5,421 nt of DNA from Flavobacteriales bacterium (GTDB lineage Bacteria > Bacteroidota > Bacteroidia > Flavobacteriales_D > Sanyastnellaceae): NCBI GenBank assembly GCA_015660615.1, contig DQKQ01000126.1, forward strand, positions 1-5,421. The letters run 5' to 3'. Positions 1-5,421 of this stretch are shown piece by piece. A program made the position numbers and the translations under genes. A model generated the notes under the pieces. It was not told where the DNA came from. It saw nothing but the letters and a program-made list of their open reading frames with translations, and searched no databases. Every line of letters starts with the position of its first letter. Position 1 is the stretch's first letter.

Positions 1-593
1 AAATTGATTATAGTAACTATGTAGTTTAGAGAACCCAGTAGAGAAGAAACCACAAAGAGTGTCATAGAAACAAGCCATAGAGTCATACCCATCCCAGAAC
101 CGGGCATTGCTTGAGGTAATGCACTTAATGGAGGATAAATAGTCCATCCTGCGGAAGCTGCTCCACCCTCAACAAAGAGAGAGAATAGCATTACCACACA
201 TGAAAAAGCAAAGAACCAGTAGCTGAGCATATTAAGGAACCCTGAAGCCATATCCCTTGCACCTATCTGAAGTGGAATAAGAAGGTTTGAAAAAGTCCCC
301 GATAATCCGGCCGTCAATACAAAGAATACCATAATGGTTCCATGAATAGTTACAAGAGATAAGTAGGCGTTTCTATCAATAACTCCACCCGGAGCCCATC
401 TACCAAGTAATGTTTCAAGAATTGAAAAACTCTCGCCTGGCCAACCTAATTGTAGGCGAAATAAAGCAGACATAGTTACACCAACAATTCCCATAACAAT
501 AGCAGTTAATAGGAACTGCTTGGAAATCATCTTGTGATCGTGTGTAAAAACATACTTCGATATAAAGCTTTCTTTATGATTCGTATTTCCCAT
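1..593 (-). CDS. coxA: Cytochrome c oxidase subunit I (A-type haem-copper oxidase), 3' end cut by window edge
   Basis: Catalytic subunit of aa3-type oxidase. The frame opens with ATG at 591-593, two bases after the coxB TGA, and stays open to position 1, giving 197 complete codons (MGNTNHKESFISKYVFTHDH...). It is the N-terminal third of a protein that is usually about 550-600 residues. Visible: the HDHK motif (18-21) before helix I; His84 in LVTIHGTIMVFF, the first axial ligand of low-spin haem a; and D-channel residues by alignment with the Rhodobacter enzyme, namely Asp114 at the entrance with Asn103, Asn121, Asn190 and Asn197. The proteobacterial GAPDMAFPRMNN region reads GARDMASGFLNM (111-122), the version I associate with Bacteroidota. 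WTIYPPLSALPQAMPGSG (150-167) is strongly conserved in the family. The CuB and haem a3 ligands, the Tyr cross-link and the K-channel lie outside the window. These features support a proton-pumping A-family enzyme, not cbb3 or quinol bo3. Confidence 0.96.
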   Translation of the reverse strand, partial: MGNTNHKESFISKYVFTHDHKMISKQFLLTAIVMGIVGVTMSALFRLQLGWPGESFSILETLLGRWAPGGVIDRNAYLSLVTIHGTIMVFFVLTAGLSGTFSNLLIPLQIGARDMASGFLNMLSYWFFAFSCVVMLFSLFVEGGAASAGWTIYPPLSALPQAMPGSGMGMTLWLVSMTLFVVSSLLGSLNYIVTIIN

Positions 594-598
594 AATCA
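591..598 (-). other. coxB-coxA stop/start junction (TGATTATG)
   Basis: The coxB stop TGA and coxA start ATG are separated by two bases, as at the actD-actE and actE-actF junctions. Coupling here would help keep oxidase subunits I and II in step. Confidence 0.7.
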
Positions 599-1924
599 GT
601 TCTTTTCGGCAATGTAAACTTTCTGCTCAGAAAGCCAAGCATCATATTTCTCCTGTGTCTCAACAACAATATTCATACTCATATTAAAATGAGCTGAACC
701 ACAAATCTTATTACAGAGTAGGATATAGTTAAATTCTGGATTATCAAGAATTGTACGCATACTATCAGTAGTTATAGTTGTGGTTACTTTAAACCTGGTA
801 GGCAATCCTGGGACCGTGTTCATTTGGGCTCGGAAGTGAGGCATAAAAGCAGAGTGAATTACATCACGAGAACGGAAAACAAACTCGATTTCTCTTCCTA
901 CAGGAAGATGAAATTCCGATTTAACTATCCTATCATCTTTCCCAACTTCCCATGCATCTAACCCCTCACCTAATTCGTATGGCTTTAATTCCATAATGCG
1001 TTGGTTATGACGTTCAAGACGATAAATCTTATCTTCCTTAGCTTCATATGCAGCATCAGACATAATGGTTACTTTATCTGACTCTAGCAACTCTTCAATA
1101 TCATGAAGTCTGTGCATGAGGTGAGTCTTGTGTTCCTCAGATAATTGTGAATGAGAGTGGTCATCATTTGAATGACCATGATTATCTCCACCATCAAGAA
1201 TCTGCTCAATTTCAGCTTTTTCTGCCAAAAGGTGTCCTTTTTCAGCTCTTAAAACATCCTTAAGCTTAGCAATTTTTTGATTACTTTTTAGTAAGGCTGC
1301 ATCGACACCTTCTTGGGTAATTATACCAAGAGGGTTTGACGATGTAATTAAATTAAAATTTGTTGCTCCAAATTCTTCATTATCCCCTGAGTAACGCACT
1401 GTCCAATCAAATTGCTTTGAGTAAACTTCAACTCGGATAGCATCATCAGATGCTGGTCCAGTCATCTCAGTCCAAGTTTTAAGACCGTAAATAATAATAA
1501 TAGCTAATACTATTGAAGGTATAACCGTCCATATTAATTCTAGACGATTATCATGAGGAAAAAAGTGAGCCTTTCTATTCTTATCGTACCTGTATTTATA
1601 TGAAAACACAAAAAGCACGGCGTTAATAACGAAGAATAAAAATATTATCAGAACTAAATTAAAGTTCAATAGAGTATCAACTGCTTCACCATGAAGAGAT
1701 GCCGATGGAGGTAAATAATCACCATAACGAACAAATTGCCAAATCGTTGTGCCAAATAACACAAACATAAATACAATCCAGAGTGAACCCTGTAGACGGG
1801 TATCTGCTTCTGAAATTTCCTCTTCACGATGGCCACGCAGGCGAGCTGAGAGTTGGTAGATTTTAGCCAATTGAGCTAAGGCTATTACACCTACAACTAT
1901 GACTAAAAGTATGAGAAGTTTCAT
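596..1924 (-). CDS. coxB: Cytochrome c oxidase subunit II (CuA subunit) with an internal helical His-rich insertion
   Basis: Receives electrons from cytochrome c / ACIII at a binuclear CuA centre and passes them to subunit I. All CuA ligands are visible: His357 (DVIHSAFMPHFRAQM), Cys404, Cys408, His412 and Met415 (CNKICGSAHFNM). Position 406, which is Glu in mitochondrial and proteobacterial enzymes and binds copper through its backbone carbonyl, is Lys here; I recall the same in other Bacteroidota. Four hydrophobic segments are seen (about 2-20, 47-67, 85-108 and 128-148) instead of the usual two-helix hairpin; the last two are the canonical pair. The CuA cupredoxin domain begins near VEVYSKQFDWTVRYSG (165-180). 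It is interrupted at about 200-313 by an extra charged, probably helical segment that makes the protein 442 residues, longer than typical subunit II (roughly 280-400). The frame is intact through the insertion. The start (MKLLILLVIVV) lies 21 bases after actF; the stop is TGA two bases before coxA. Confidence 0.96.
   Translation of the reverse strand: MKLLILLVIVVGVIALAQLAKIYQLSARLRGHREEEISEADTRLQGSLWIVFMFVLFGTTIWQFVRYGDYLPPSASLHGEAVDTLLNFNLVLIIFLFFVINAVLFVFSYKYRYDKNRKAHFFPHDNRLELIWTVIPSIVLAIIIIYGLKTWTEMTGPASDDAIRVEVYSKQFDWTVRYSGDNEEFGATNFNLITSSNPLGIITQEGVDAALLKSNQKIAKLKDVLRAEKGHLLAEKAEIEQILDGGDNHGHSNDDHSHSQLSEEHKTHLMHRLHDIEELLESDKVTIMSDAAYEAKEDKIYRLERHNQRIMELKPYELGEGLDAWEVGKDDRIVKSEFHLPVGREIEFVFRSRDVIHSAFMPHFRAQMNTVPGLPTRFKVTTTITTDSMRTILDNPEFNYILLCNKICGSAHFNMSMNIVVETQEKYDAWLSEQKVYIAEKN
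980..1327 (-). other. Insertion region within CoxB: predicted helical/coiled-coil hairpin with a His-rich turn
   Basis: This encodes CoxB residues about 200-315. Flanking residues align with normal subunit II: FGATNFNLITSSNPLG before it and WEVGKDDRIVKSEFHLPVG after it. Residues 207-243 are rich in Lys, Glu, Leu and Ala and look helical (KIAKLKDVLRAEKGHLLAEK within 217-236). Residues 249-274 hold eight His (249, 251, 256, 258, 265, 268, 271, 274). The last four are spaced every three residues inside a likely helix that continues to about 282 (RLHDIEELLES). A third helical stretch runs over about 289-313 (AKEDKIYRLERHNQRIMEL). The domain boundaries are estimated by eye. Function unknown. Confidence 0.7.
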
Positions 1925-1945
1925 TCGTTAGCTTACTTTTCTGGG

Positions 1946-3202
1946 TCAGTAATGCAAGTCCTTTGATTCCTGAAGCAAGGGATGATTCCTAGCTATCAGA
2001 GGTGCTTTTGAGAGAGTAGTCAGAGTTCTGTTAATGAACAATCCTAGGAAACCCAGGAATAATCCTACTTCAAAAAGACCGAAGACATTGTGGTTAAACA
2101 TAGTTCCTGGAATTACCAAGAGATATATATCAGCGAAGTGCCCTACAAAAATCAAAAAGGCAACAGGTAATATAAAATTAGGATTCCTTTTCGTATCTCG
2201 CGCTATTAGTACAAGGAAAGGAACAACAAAATTTATAGCAAACATCAAAATGAAAGGAACTTTATAATCAGAGAAAATTCTGCTAACATAGTAAGTCACT
2301 TCTTCTGGGATGTTTGAATACCAAATAAGCATGAACTGGCAAAAGAAGAGGTAGCTCCACAACATTGAAATTGCGAACATCCATTTACCTAAATCGTGCA
2401 TATGACTATCCGACACCTCCTTGAAATACCCCTTAGTTCTCAACCAAAGTAGTGAGACATGAGAAAATATAATCATAGCTACCCACATGCCTGAGAATAA
2501 ATACCATCCATAAAGAGTACTAAACCAGTGAGGGTCTATTGACATCAGCCAATCCCAAGAAAGTGTAGATGAGAATACCGCAAAGAACACTAAAAAGAGT
2601 GCGCTACGACGAAATACTTTGTAGTGAAGATCTAGGTTTGCTTCTTCGTCTTCTTGAAGTGACCACTTACGGAATAACATAGCAAAGCCCAGGAATGTAA
2701 CTAGGTAAATAATAGTACGTAACCAGAAGAACCAACTAGAAAAATACCCTTGCTTTCCAGCCATAATATGATCGTAGTTAGGGTTTACTACAGCTCCAGA
2801 CACCTCAGCATCTAAGTATGTGGTCACCCCCTCATCAACTGTCATAAACTGATAATATAGAGACTGATCCATCCAATGATACAAGTGGTGCATATCGAAT
2901 TGTCCTGCTAAAAGGACAATTAATATTACACCAGCACCATATGGTAAATATCCATACATAGCCTCTAAGAATCGTTTAATTACAACAGACCAGGCGCTCT
3001 CTGTAGCATATTGTAATGCATAGAAAAATAGTGCCGCTAAAGAGATAGAAAAATAGAAAAATCCATTAACCAACAGATTCGCCCACCATCTTTGGTGATG
3101 ATCAGAATGATCTGTCAGATATCCTCCAACAAGAGCTATAAGACCCACAGCCATTAAGACTTGAGTAATCAGCTTTACACGTCCTTCAAATTTGAATTCC
3201 AT
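1946..3202 (-). CDS. actF: Alternative Complex III subunit ActF (quinol:cytochrome c oxidoreductase membrane subunit)
   Basis: Second large membrane subunit of ACIII, related to ActC/NrfD. The 418 residues contain about ten hydrophobic helices (near 10-29, 41-64, 83-100, 155-177, 199-214, 229-254, 274-296, 313-334, 342-364 and 375-391), as expected. Family-like stretches include NLLVNGFFYFSISLAALFFY (42-61), SWDWLMSIDPHWFSTLYGWY (215-234), HDLGKWMFA (269-277) and FCQFMLIWYSNIPEE (287-301). Charged or His residues in the helix bundle, such as His248 and the Asp217/Asp223 region, could take part in proton transfer by analogy with solved ACIII structures, but I infer this from position only. A loop of about 50 residues (101-154) between the third and fourth helices includes DMHHLYHWMD. 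The length and motifs look intact. The start is two bases after the actE TGA. The stop is TGA at 1946-1948, 21 bases before coxB. Confidence 0.95.
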   Translation of the reverse strand: MEFKFEGRVKLITQVLMAVGLIALVGGYLTDHSDHHQRWWANLLVNGFFYFSISLAALFFYALQYATESAWSVVIKRFLEAMYGYLPYGAGVILIVLLAGQFDMHHLYHWMDQSLYYQFMTVDEGVTTYLDAEVSGAVVNPNYDHIMAGKQGYFSSWFFWLRTIIYLVTFLGFAMLFRKWSLQEDEEANLDLHYKVFRRSALFLVFFAVFSSTLSWDWLMSIDPHWFSTLYGWYLFSGMWVAMIIFSHVSLLWLRTKGYFKEVSDSHMHDLGKWMFAISMLWSYLFFCQFMLIWYSNIPEEVTYYVSRIFSDYKVPFILMFAINFVVPFLVLIARDTKRNPNFILPVAFLIFVGHFADIYLLVIPGTMFNHNVFGLFEVGLFLGFLGLFINRTLTTLSKAPLIARNHPLLQESKDLHY

Positions 3203-3207
3203 GATCA
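3200..3207 (-). other. actE-actF stop/start junction (TGATCATG)
   Basis: The actE stop TGA and actF start ATG are separated by two bases. The junction contains the palindrome TGATCA at 3202-3207. The spacing matches the other tight junctions in the operon and suggests translational coupling. Confidence 0.7.
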
Positions 3208-3879
3208 GTTGTTATTTTCAGTTTCATTAATTACCGCAACGCCATCTTCATCAAATGAAGGCATATCACCTCCATTTTGTAGAACTTTTACATATTGAAT
3301 AATCTGCCAGAGTCCTTTAGGAGAGATCTGAGAAGCGTGAGACCCCATAAGACCTTTACCATAAATCAACGTGTGATACATCTTCCCTTCTGGTAAATCT
3401 TTTAGTTTAGTAGCAAAATCCGGAATGCCCATTATATGACCATTCTTAGATATAGCACCATCACCCTTTCCTATCTCACCATGACAATGAGTACACATTA
3501 AACCGAAATTCAATGCACCAGCCTCAATATTTTTTGTTGTAGTAGGTAGAGGTGAATGATTCTCTTTCCCCGCTAATTCATACCCATCTGGAGTATTAGG
3601 ATAGGAATATGGCAGAGCAAATGCCTTTTCGTCTCCTTTAAAAGCAATTGTACCCGCAACTGGTTTGCGAGCGCTTTTCGTGTTACGTTGTGCAACTGCA
3701 ACTTCCTCAGTAACATAGTAAGGGTCTTCCCCATAATCAATGTATGCCTCAATGGCTGGAGATCTGTACATGTCGGGCATGTATTCAAACCCAGGGCTAT
3801 TTGGATCAGGAGTGCAAGAAGTCATCATAGCAAAGACTACAATAACAATCGTTGTGTATAGTGTTGTTTTGTGCATCAT
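3205..3879 (-). CDS. actE: Alternative Complex III subunit ActE, monohaem cytochrome c lipoprotein
   Basis: Periplasmic membrane-anchored cytochrome c that relays electrons within ACIII or onward to the oxidase. The 224-residue protein starts with a lipoprotein signal peptide (residues 1-21, hydrophobic core IVIVVFAMM) ending in MTS-C, so Cys22 is the likely lipidated residue; this is a relaxed lipobox of the kind common in Bacteroidota. A single haem-binding CTHCH motif lies at 129-133 (Cys129, Cys132, His133), followed by GEIGKGDG, typical of class I cytochromes c. Met178 in GKGLMGSHASQI is the likely sixth haem ligand. The N-terminal segment YMPDMYRSPAIEAY (33-46) matches the conserved ActE region before the haem domain. 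Start choice: the ATG at 3877-3879 lies two bases after the actD stop; a second ATG follows immediately at 3874-3876, and either gives the same mature protein. It ends in TGA two bases before actF. Confidence 0.95.
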   Translation of the reverse strand: MMHKTTLYTTIVIVVFAMMTSCTPDPNSPGFEYMPDMYRSPAIEAYIDYGEDPYYVTEEVAVAQRNTKSARKPVAGTIAFKGDEKAFALPYSYPNTPDGYELAGKENHSPLPTTTKNIEAGALNFGLMCTHCHGEIGKGDGAISKNGHIMGIPDFATKLKDLPEGKMYHTLIYGKGLMGSHASQISPKGLWQIIQYVKVLQNGGDMPSFDEDGVAVINETENNN

Positions 3880-3884
3880 GATTA
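3877..3884 (-). other. actD-actE stop/start junction (TAATCATG)
   Basis: The actD stop TAA and actE start ATG are separated by only two bases, with no purine-rich Shine-Dalgarno sequence evident just upstream. This arrangement suggests that translation of actE is coupled to actD. Confidence 0.7.
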
Positions 3885-4412
3885 CTCGCCGTCTTTGATG
3901 CTGAGCTCGAATAACTCGGTGTTCTTAATTGCCGACTCTAACTCCTTAGCACTCATGCTGTTTGAGTCTGTCGTAATCTCTATTACAAACTTATCGTCAG
4001 TAGTTCTAGGATCGGGGTTCGTAGCTGGCATTCCCGGAAGAGTACCATTTCGAAGTAAATAAGTAATAACCATTCCATGGGCTGCACAAAAAACTGAAAA
4101 CTCAAATGAAACAGGAATAAAGGCTGGTAAATTTTCCAACAAAGAGAAACTTGGCTTTCCACCGATATTCATTGGCCAGTCAGAAATCATTGTGTACCAC
4201 ATAAAGAATACAGCTAATGATAATCCTGTCATAGCATACATGAAAGATGTAATTGCTAAGCGTGTACGCTTTATCCCTATCACAGGATCAATTCCGTGAA
4301 TAGGAAATGGCGAAAATACTTCGTTCACATGTATGCCTTTGCCTACAAGTTCACGAGCTGCTACAAGTAGCTTTTCGTCGTCGTCGTACATGACGTGAAA
4401 TACCTTTTTCAT
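3882..4412 (-). CDS. actD: Alternative Complex III subunit ActD (DUF3341 membrane protein)
   Basis: Small integral-membrane subunit of ACIII with no known cofactor; its role is probably structural. The preferred product is 176 residues: a soluble N-terminal part (about 1-48, with the family motif VFSPFPIHGID at 32-42), a first membrane helix (about 51-75), a loop with NIGGKPSFS (82-90), a second helix (about 95-120, FIPVSFEFSVFCAAHGMVIT), and a soluble C-terminal tail containing DDKFVIEI. I chose the ATG at 4410-4412 (MKKVFHVMYDD) because family proteins begin close to this point and it leaves a 7-base spacer after the actC stop. An upstream in-frame ATG at 4434-4436 would add eight polar residues (MNKSNNAI) and overlap actC by 17 bases; it cannot be excluded. 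The gene ends in TAA two bases before the actE ATG. No Shine-Dalgarno sequence is evident. Confidence 0.93.
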   Translation of the reverse strand: MKKVFHVMYDDDEKLLVAARELVGKGIHVNEVFSPFPIHGIDPVIGIKRTRLAITSFMYAMTGLSLAVFFMWYTMISDWPMNIGGKPSFSLLENLPAFIPVSFEFSVFCAAHGMVITYLLRNGTLPGMPATNPDPRTTDDKFVIEITTDSNSMSAKELESAIKNTELFELSIKDGE

Positions 4413-4419
4413 GATGGCA

Positions 4420-5421
4420 TTATTTGACTTGTTCATTTTTGTAAGACTCTCCGCTAGACTTTAAAATCGTCTTTAGCTCATTCAAAGCAAGCACAGGGAA
4501 GAACCTTGTAAATGCGAGGAAGAGTGTAAGGAAGATTCCAAGCGTGCCTATGAAAATACCTACGTCAGTCGCTGTGGGTATAAATTCTCCCCAGCTAGAT
4601 GGTAGGTAATCTCTGTGAATAGAAGTCACGATAATAACGTAACGTTCAAACCACATGCCGATATTCACAACGATAGACAATATGAATGTTGCAACGAATG
4701 ATCGGCGAATTTTTTTAAACCAGAATAGTTGAGGACTTATTACGTTGCAGGTCATCATAGTCCAGTAAGCTGCACTATACGGACCTGAGAAACGGTTTAT
4801 AAATGCATAACTTTCATATTCTACACCAGAATACCAAGAGATAAATAACTCTGTTAGATAAGCTACCCCCACAATTGAACCCGTAACGATAATTACGATA
4901 TTCATATATTCTACATGCTTTATATGGATATAGTCCTCAAGTTTATATGCTTTACGCATAACAAGCAATAGTGTTTGGACCATCGCAAAACCTGAGAATA
5001 CAGCTCCGGAGACAAAATAAGGAGGGAAAATAGTTGTATGCCATCCTGGAACTATCGAAGTGGCAAAGTCCATAGATACAATAGAGTGTACCGAGAATAC
5101 CAATGGAGTTGCAATTCCAGCAAGTACTAAACTAAGTTCCTCGAAACGATTCCAGTGTTTTGCACGTCCACTCCAACCAAAACTCAAAATACCGTACATC
5201 TTCTTTTGAAATGGCTTAGTAACTCTATCGCGAATTGTAGCAAAGTCTGGGATTAACCCTACATACCAGAATACAAGCGATACAGAGAAATAAGTACTTA
5301 TCGCGAACACGTCCCAAAGAAGTGGGCTATTGAAGTTAACCCATATTGATCCAAATTGATTTGGTAAGGGGAATACATAATAAGCTAGCCAAATTCTTCC
5401 CATATGTATCCCTGGAAAAAC
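4420..5421 (-). CDS. actC: Alternative Complex III subunit ActC (NrfD/PsrC family), 5' end cut by window edge
   Basis: Polytopic inner-membrane subunit of ACIII, thought to contribute a quinol-binding site. The frame is open to the window edge: six codons (VFPGIH) precede the first visible Met at 5401-5403, so that Met is internal. About 333 residues are visible; family members are usually around 450-480, so roughly the first third is missing. Strong family signatures are seen at visible residues 111-150 (VHSIVSMDFATSIVPGWHTT, then FPPYFVSGAVFSG) and 254-278 (GMWFERYVIIVTSIHRDYLP, then SSWG). About seven hydrophobic helices can be picked out (near residues 34-57, 94-113, 131-156, 172-194, 215-234, 243-264 and 283-306); the family has ten. 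It ends with TAA at 4420-4422, seven bases before the preferred actD start. NrfD-like subunits also occur in other complexes, but the actD-E-F neighbours settle the identity. Confidence 0.95.
   Translation of the reverse strand, partial: VFPGIHMGRIWLAYYVFPLPNQFGSIWVNFNSPLLWDVFAISTYFSVSLVFWYVGLIPDFATIRDRVTKPFQKKMYGILSFGWSGRAKHWNRFEELSLVLAGIATPLVFSVHSIVSMDFATSIVPGWHTTIFPPYFVSGAVFSGFAMVQTLLLVMRKAYKLEDYIHIKHVEYMNIVIIVTGSIVGVAYLTELFISWYSGVEYESYAFINRFSGPYSAAYWTMMTCNVISPQLFWFKKIRRSFVATFILSIVVNIGMWFERYVIIVTSIHRDYLPSSWGEFIPTATDVGIFIGTLGIFLTLFLAFTRFFPVLALNELKTILKSSGESYKNEQVK

Noticed and set aside
1103..1180. His-rich CoxB segment as a frameshift or assembly error
   Set aside because: The frame is continuous on both sides, and recognisable subunit II sequence resumes downstream with all CuA ligands. 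A real in-frame insertion is the simpler reading.
1925..1945. Possible promoter or terminator in the spacer before coxB
   Set aside because: At 21 bases it is too short to hold a full promoter or hairpin terminator, and I see no inverted repeat in it.
2034..2267. Plus-strand open frame of 77 codons
   Set aside because: It lies wholly antisense to the well-supported actF gene. The product is low in complexity (Lys/Asn/Thr-rich) with no recognisable domain.
3573..3788. Minus-strand open frame of 71 codons
   Set aside because: It is an alternate reading frame inside actE, whose lipobox, haem motif and family regions account for this DNA.
3871..4062. Plus-strand open frame of 63 codons
   Set aside because: It is antisense to the actD 3' end and actE start. 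Its apparent hydrophobic stretch is a by-product of the opposite-strand coding sequence.
5401..5403. Met at 5403 as the true start of actC
   Set aside because: The frame continues upstream without a stop to the window edge (VFPGIH before the Met). The visible protein lacks about a third of the family length, so the gene is cut by the window.
1..5421. Mobile elements, CRISPR, RNA genes or a hidden new system
   Set aside because: The window is almost fully coding with recognised respiratory genes. I saw no direct or inverted repeat arrays, no transposase-like sequence and no unexplained gap.

Overview
This window is a single minus-strand respiratory gene cluster, read from right to left. It starts inside actC and ends inside coxA. 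The order is actC (5' part missing) - actD - actE - actF - coxB - coxA (3' part missing). This is the Alternative Complex III (ACIII, quinol:electron-acceptor oxidoreductase) module followed directly by an A-type haem-copper cytochrome c oxidase. The missing actA (multihaem cytochrome), actB (Fe-S / molybdopterin-like subunit) and the start of actC should lie to the right of position 5421. The rest of coxA should lie to the left of position 1.

The organism is most likely a member of Bacteroidota, probably a Flavobacteriales-like lineage (Cryomorphaceae/Crocinitomicaceae-type is a guess). The reasons are the act-cox gene order, the AT-rich DNA, Bacteroidota-style residues in CoxA (GARDMASGF in place of the proteobacterial GAPDMAFPR) and in CoxB (CNKICG in the CuA site), a relaxed lipobox in ActE, and no evident Shine-Dalgarno sequences before the starts.

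Layout from right to left: 5421-4420 actC, a quinol-interacting polytopic membrane subunit; 4412-3882 actD, a small two-helix DUF3341 subunit; 3879-3205 actE, a monohaem cytochrome c lipoprotein; 3202-1946 actF, a second ten-helix subunit; 1924-596 coxB, the CuA subunit II; 593-1 coxA, the catalytic subunit I. Spacers are 7, 2, 2, 21 and 2 bases. There is no non-coding stretch over 21 bases, and I see no terminator, internal promoter, RNA gene, repeat or mobile element. The whole window is best read as part of one operon.

In function, ActC and ActF (with ActA/B outside the window) oxidise menaquinol. Electrons pass through the c-type haems, including the ActE haem, to CuA in CoxB and then to haem a and the haem a3-CuB site in CoxA, where O2 is reduced. 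Adjacency in one operon fits the ACIII-oxidase supercomplexes known from other bacteria. Most of the window is ordinary for the phylum. The part most worth a second look is an insertion of roughly 110 residues in CoxB, predicted helical with a histidine-rich turn, lying inside the CuA domain. I found no sign of a wholly new system.
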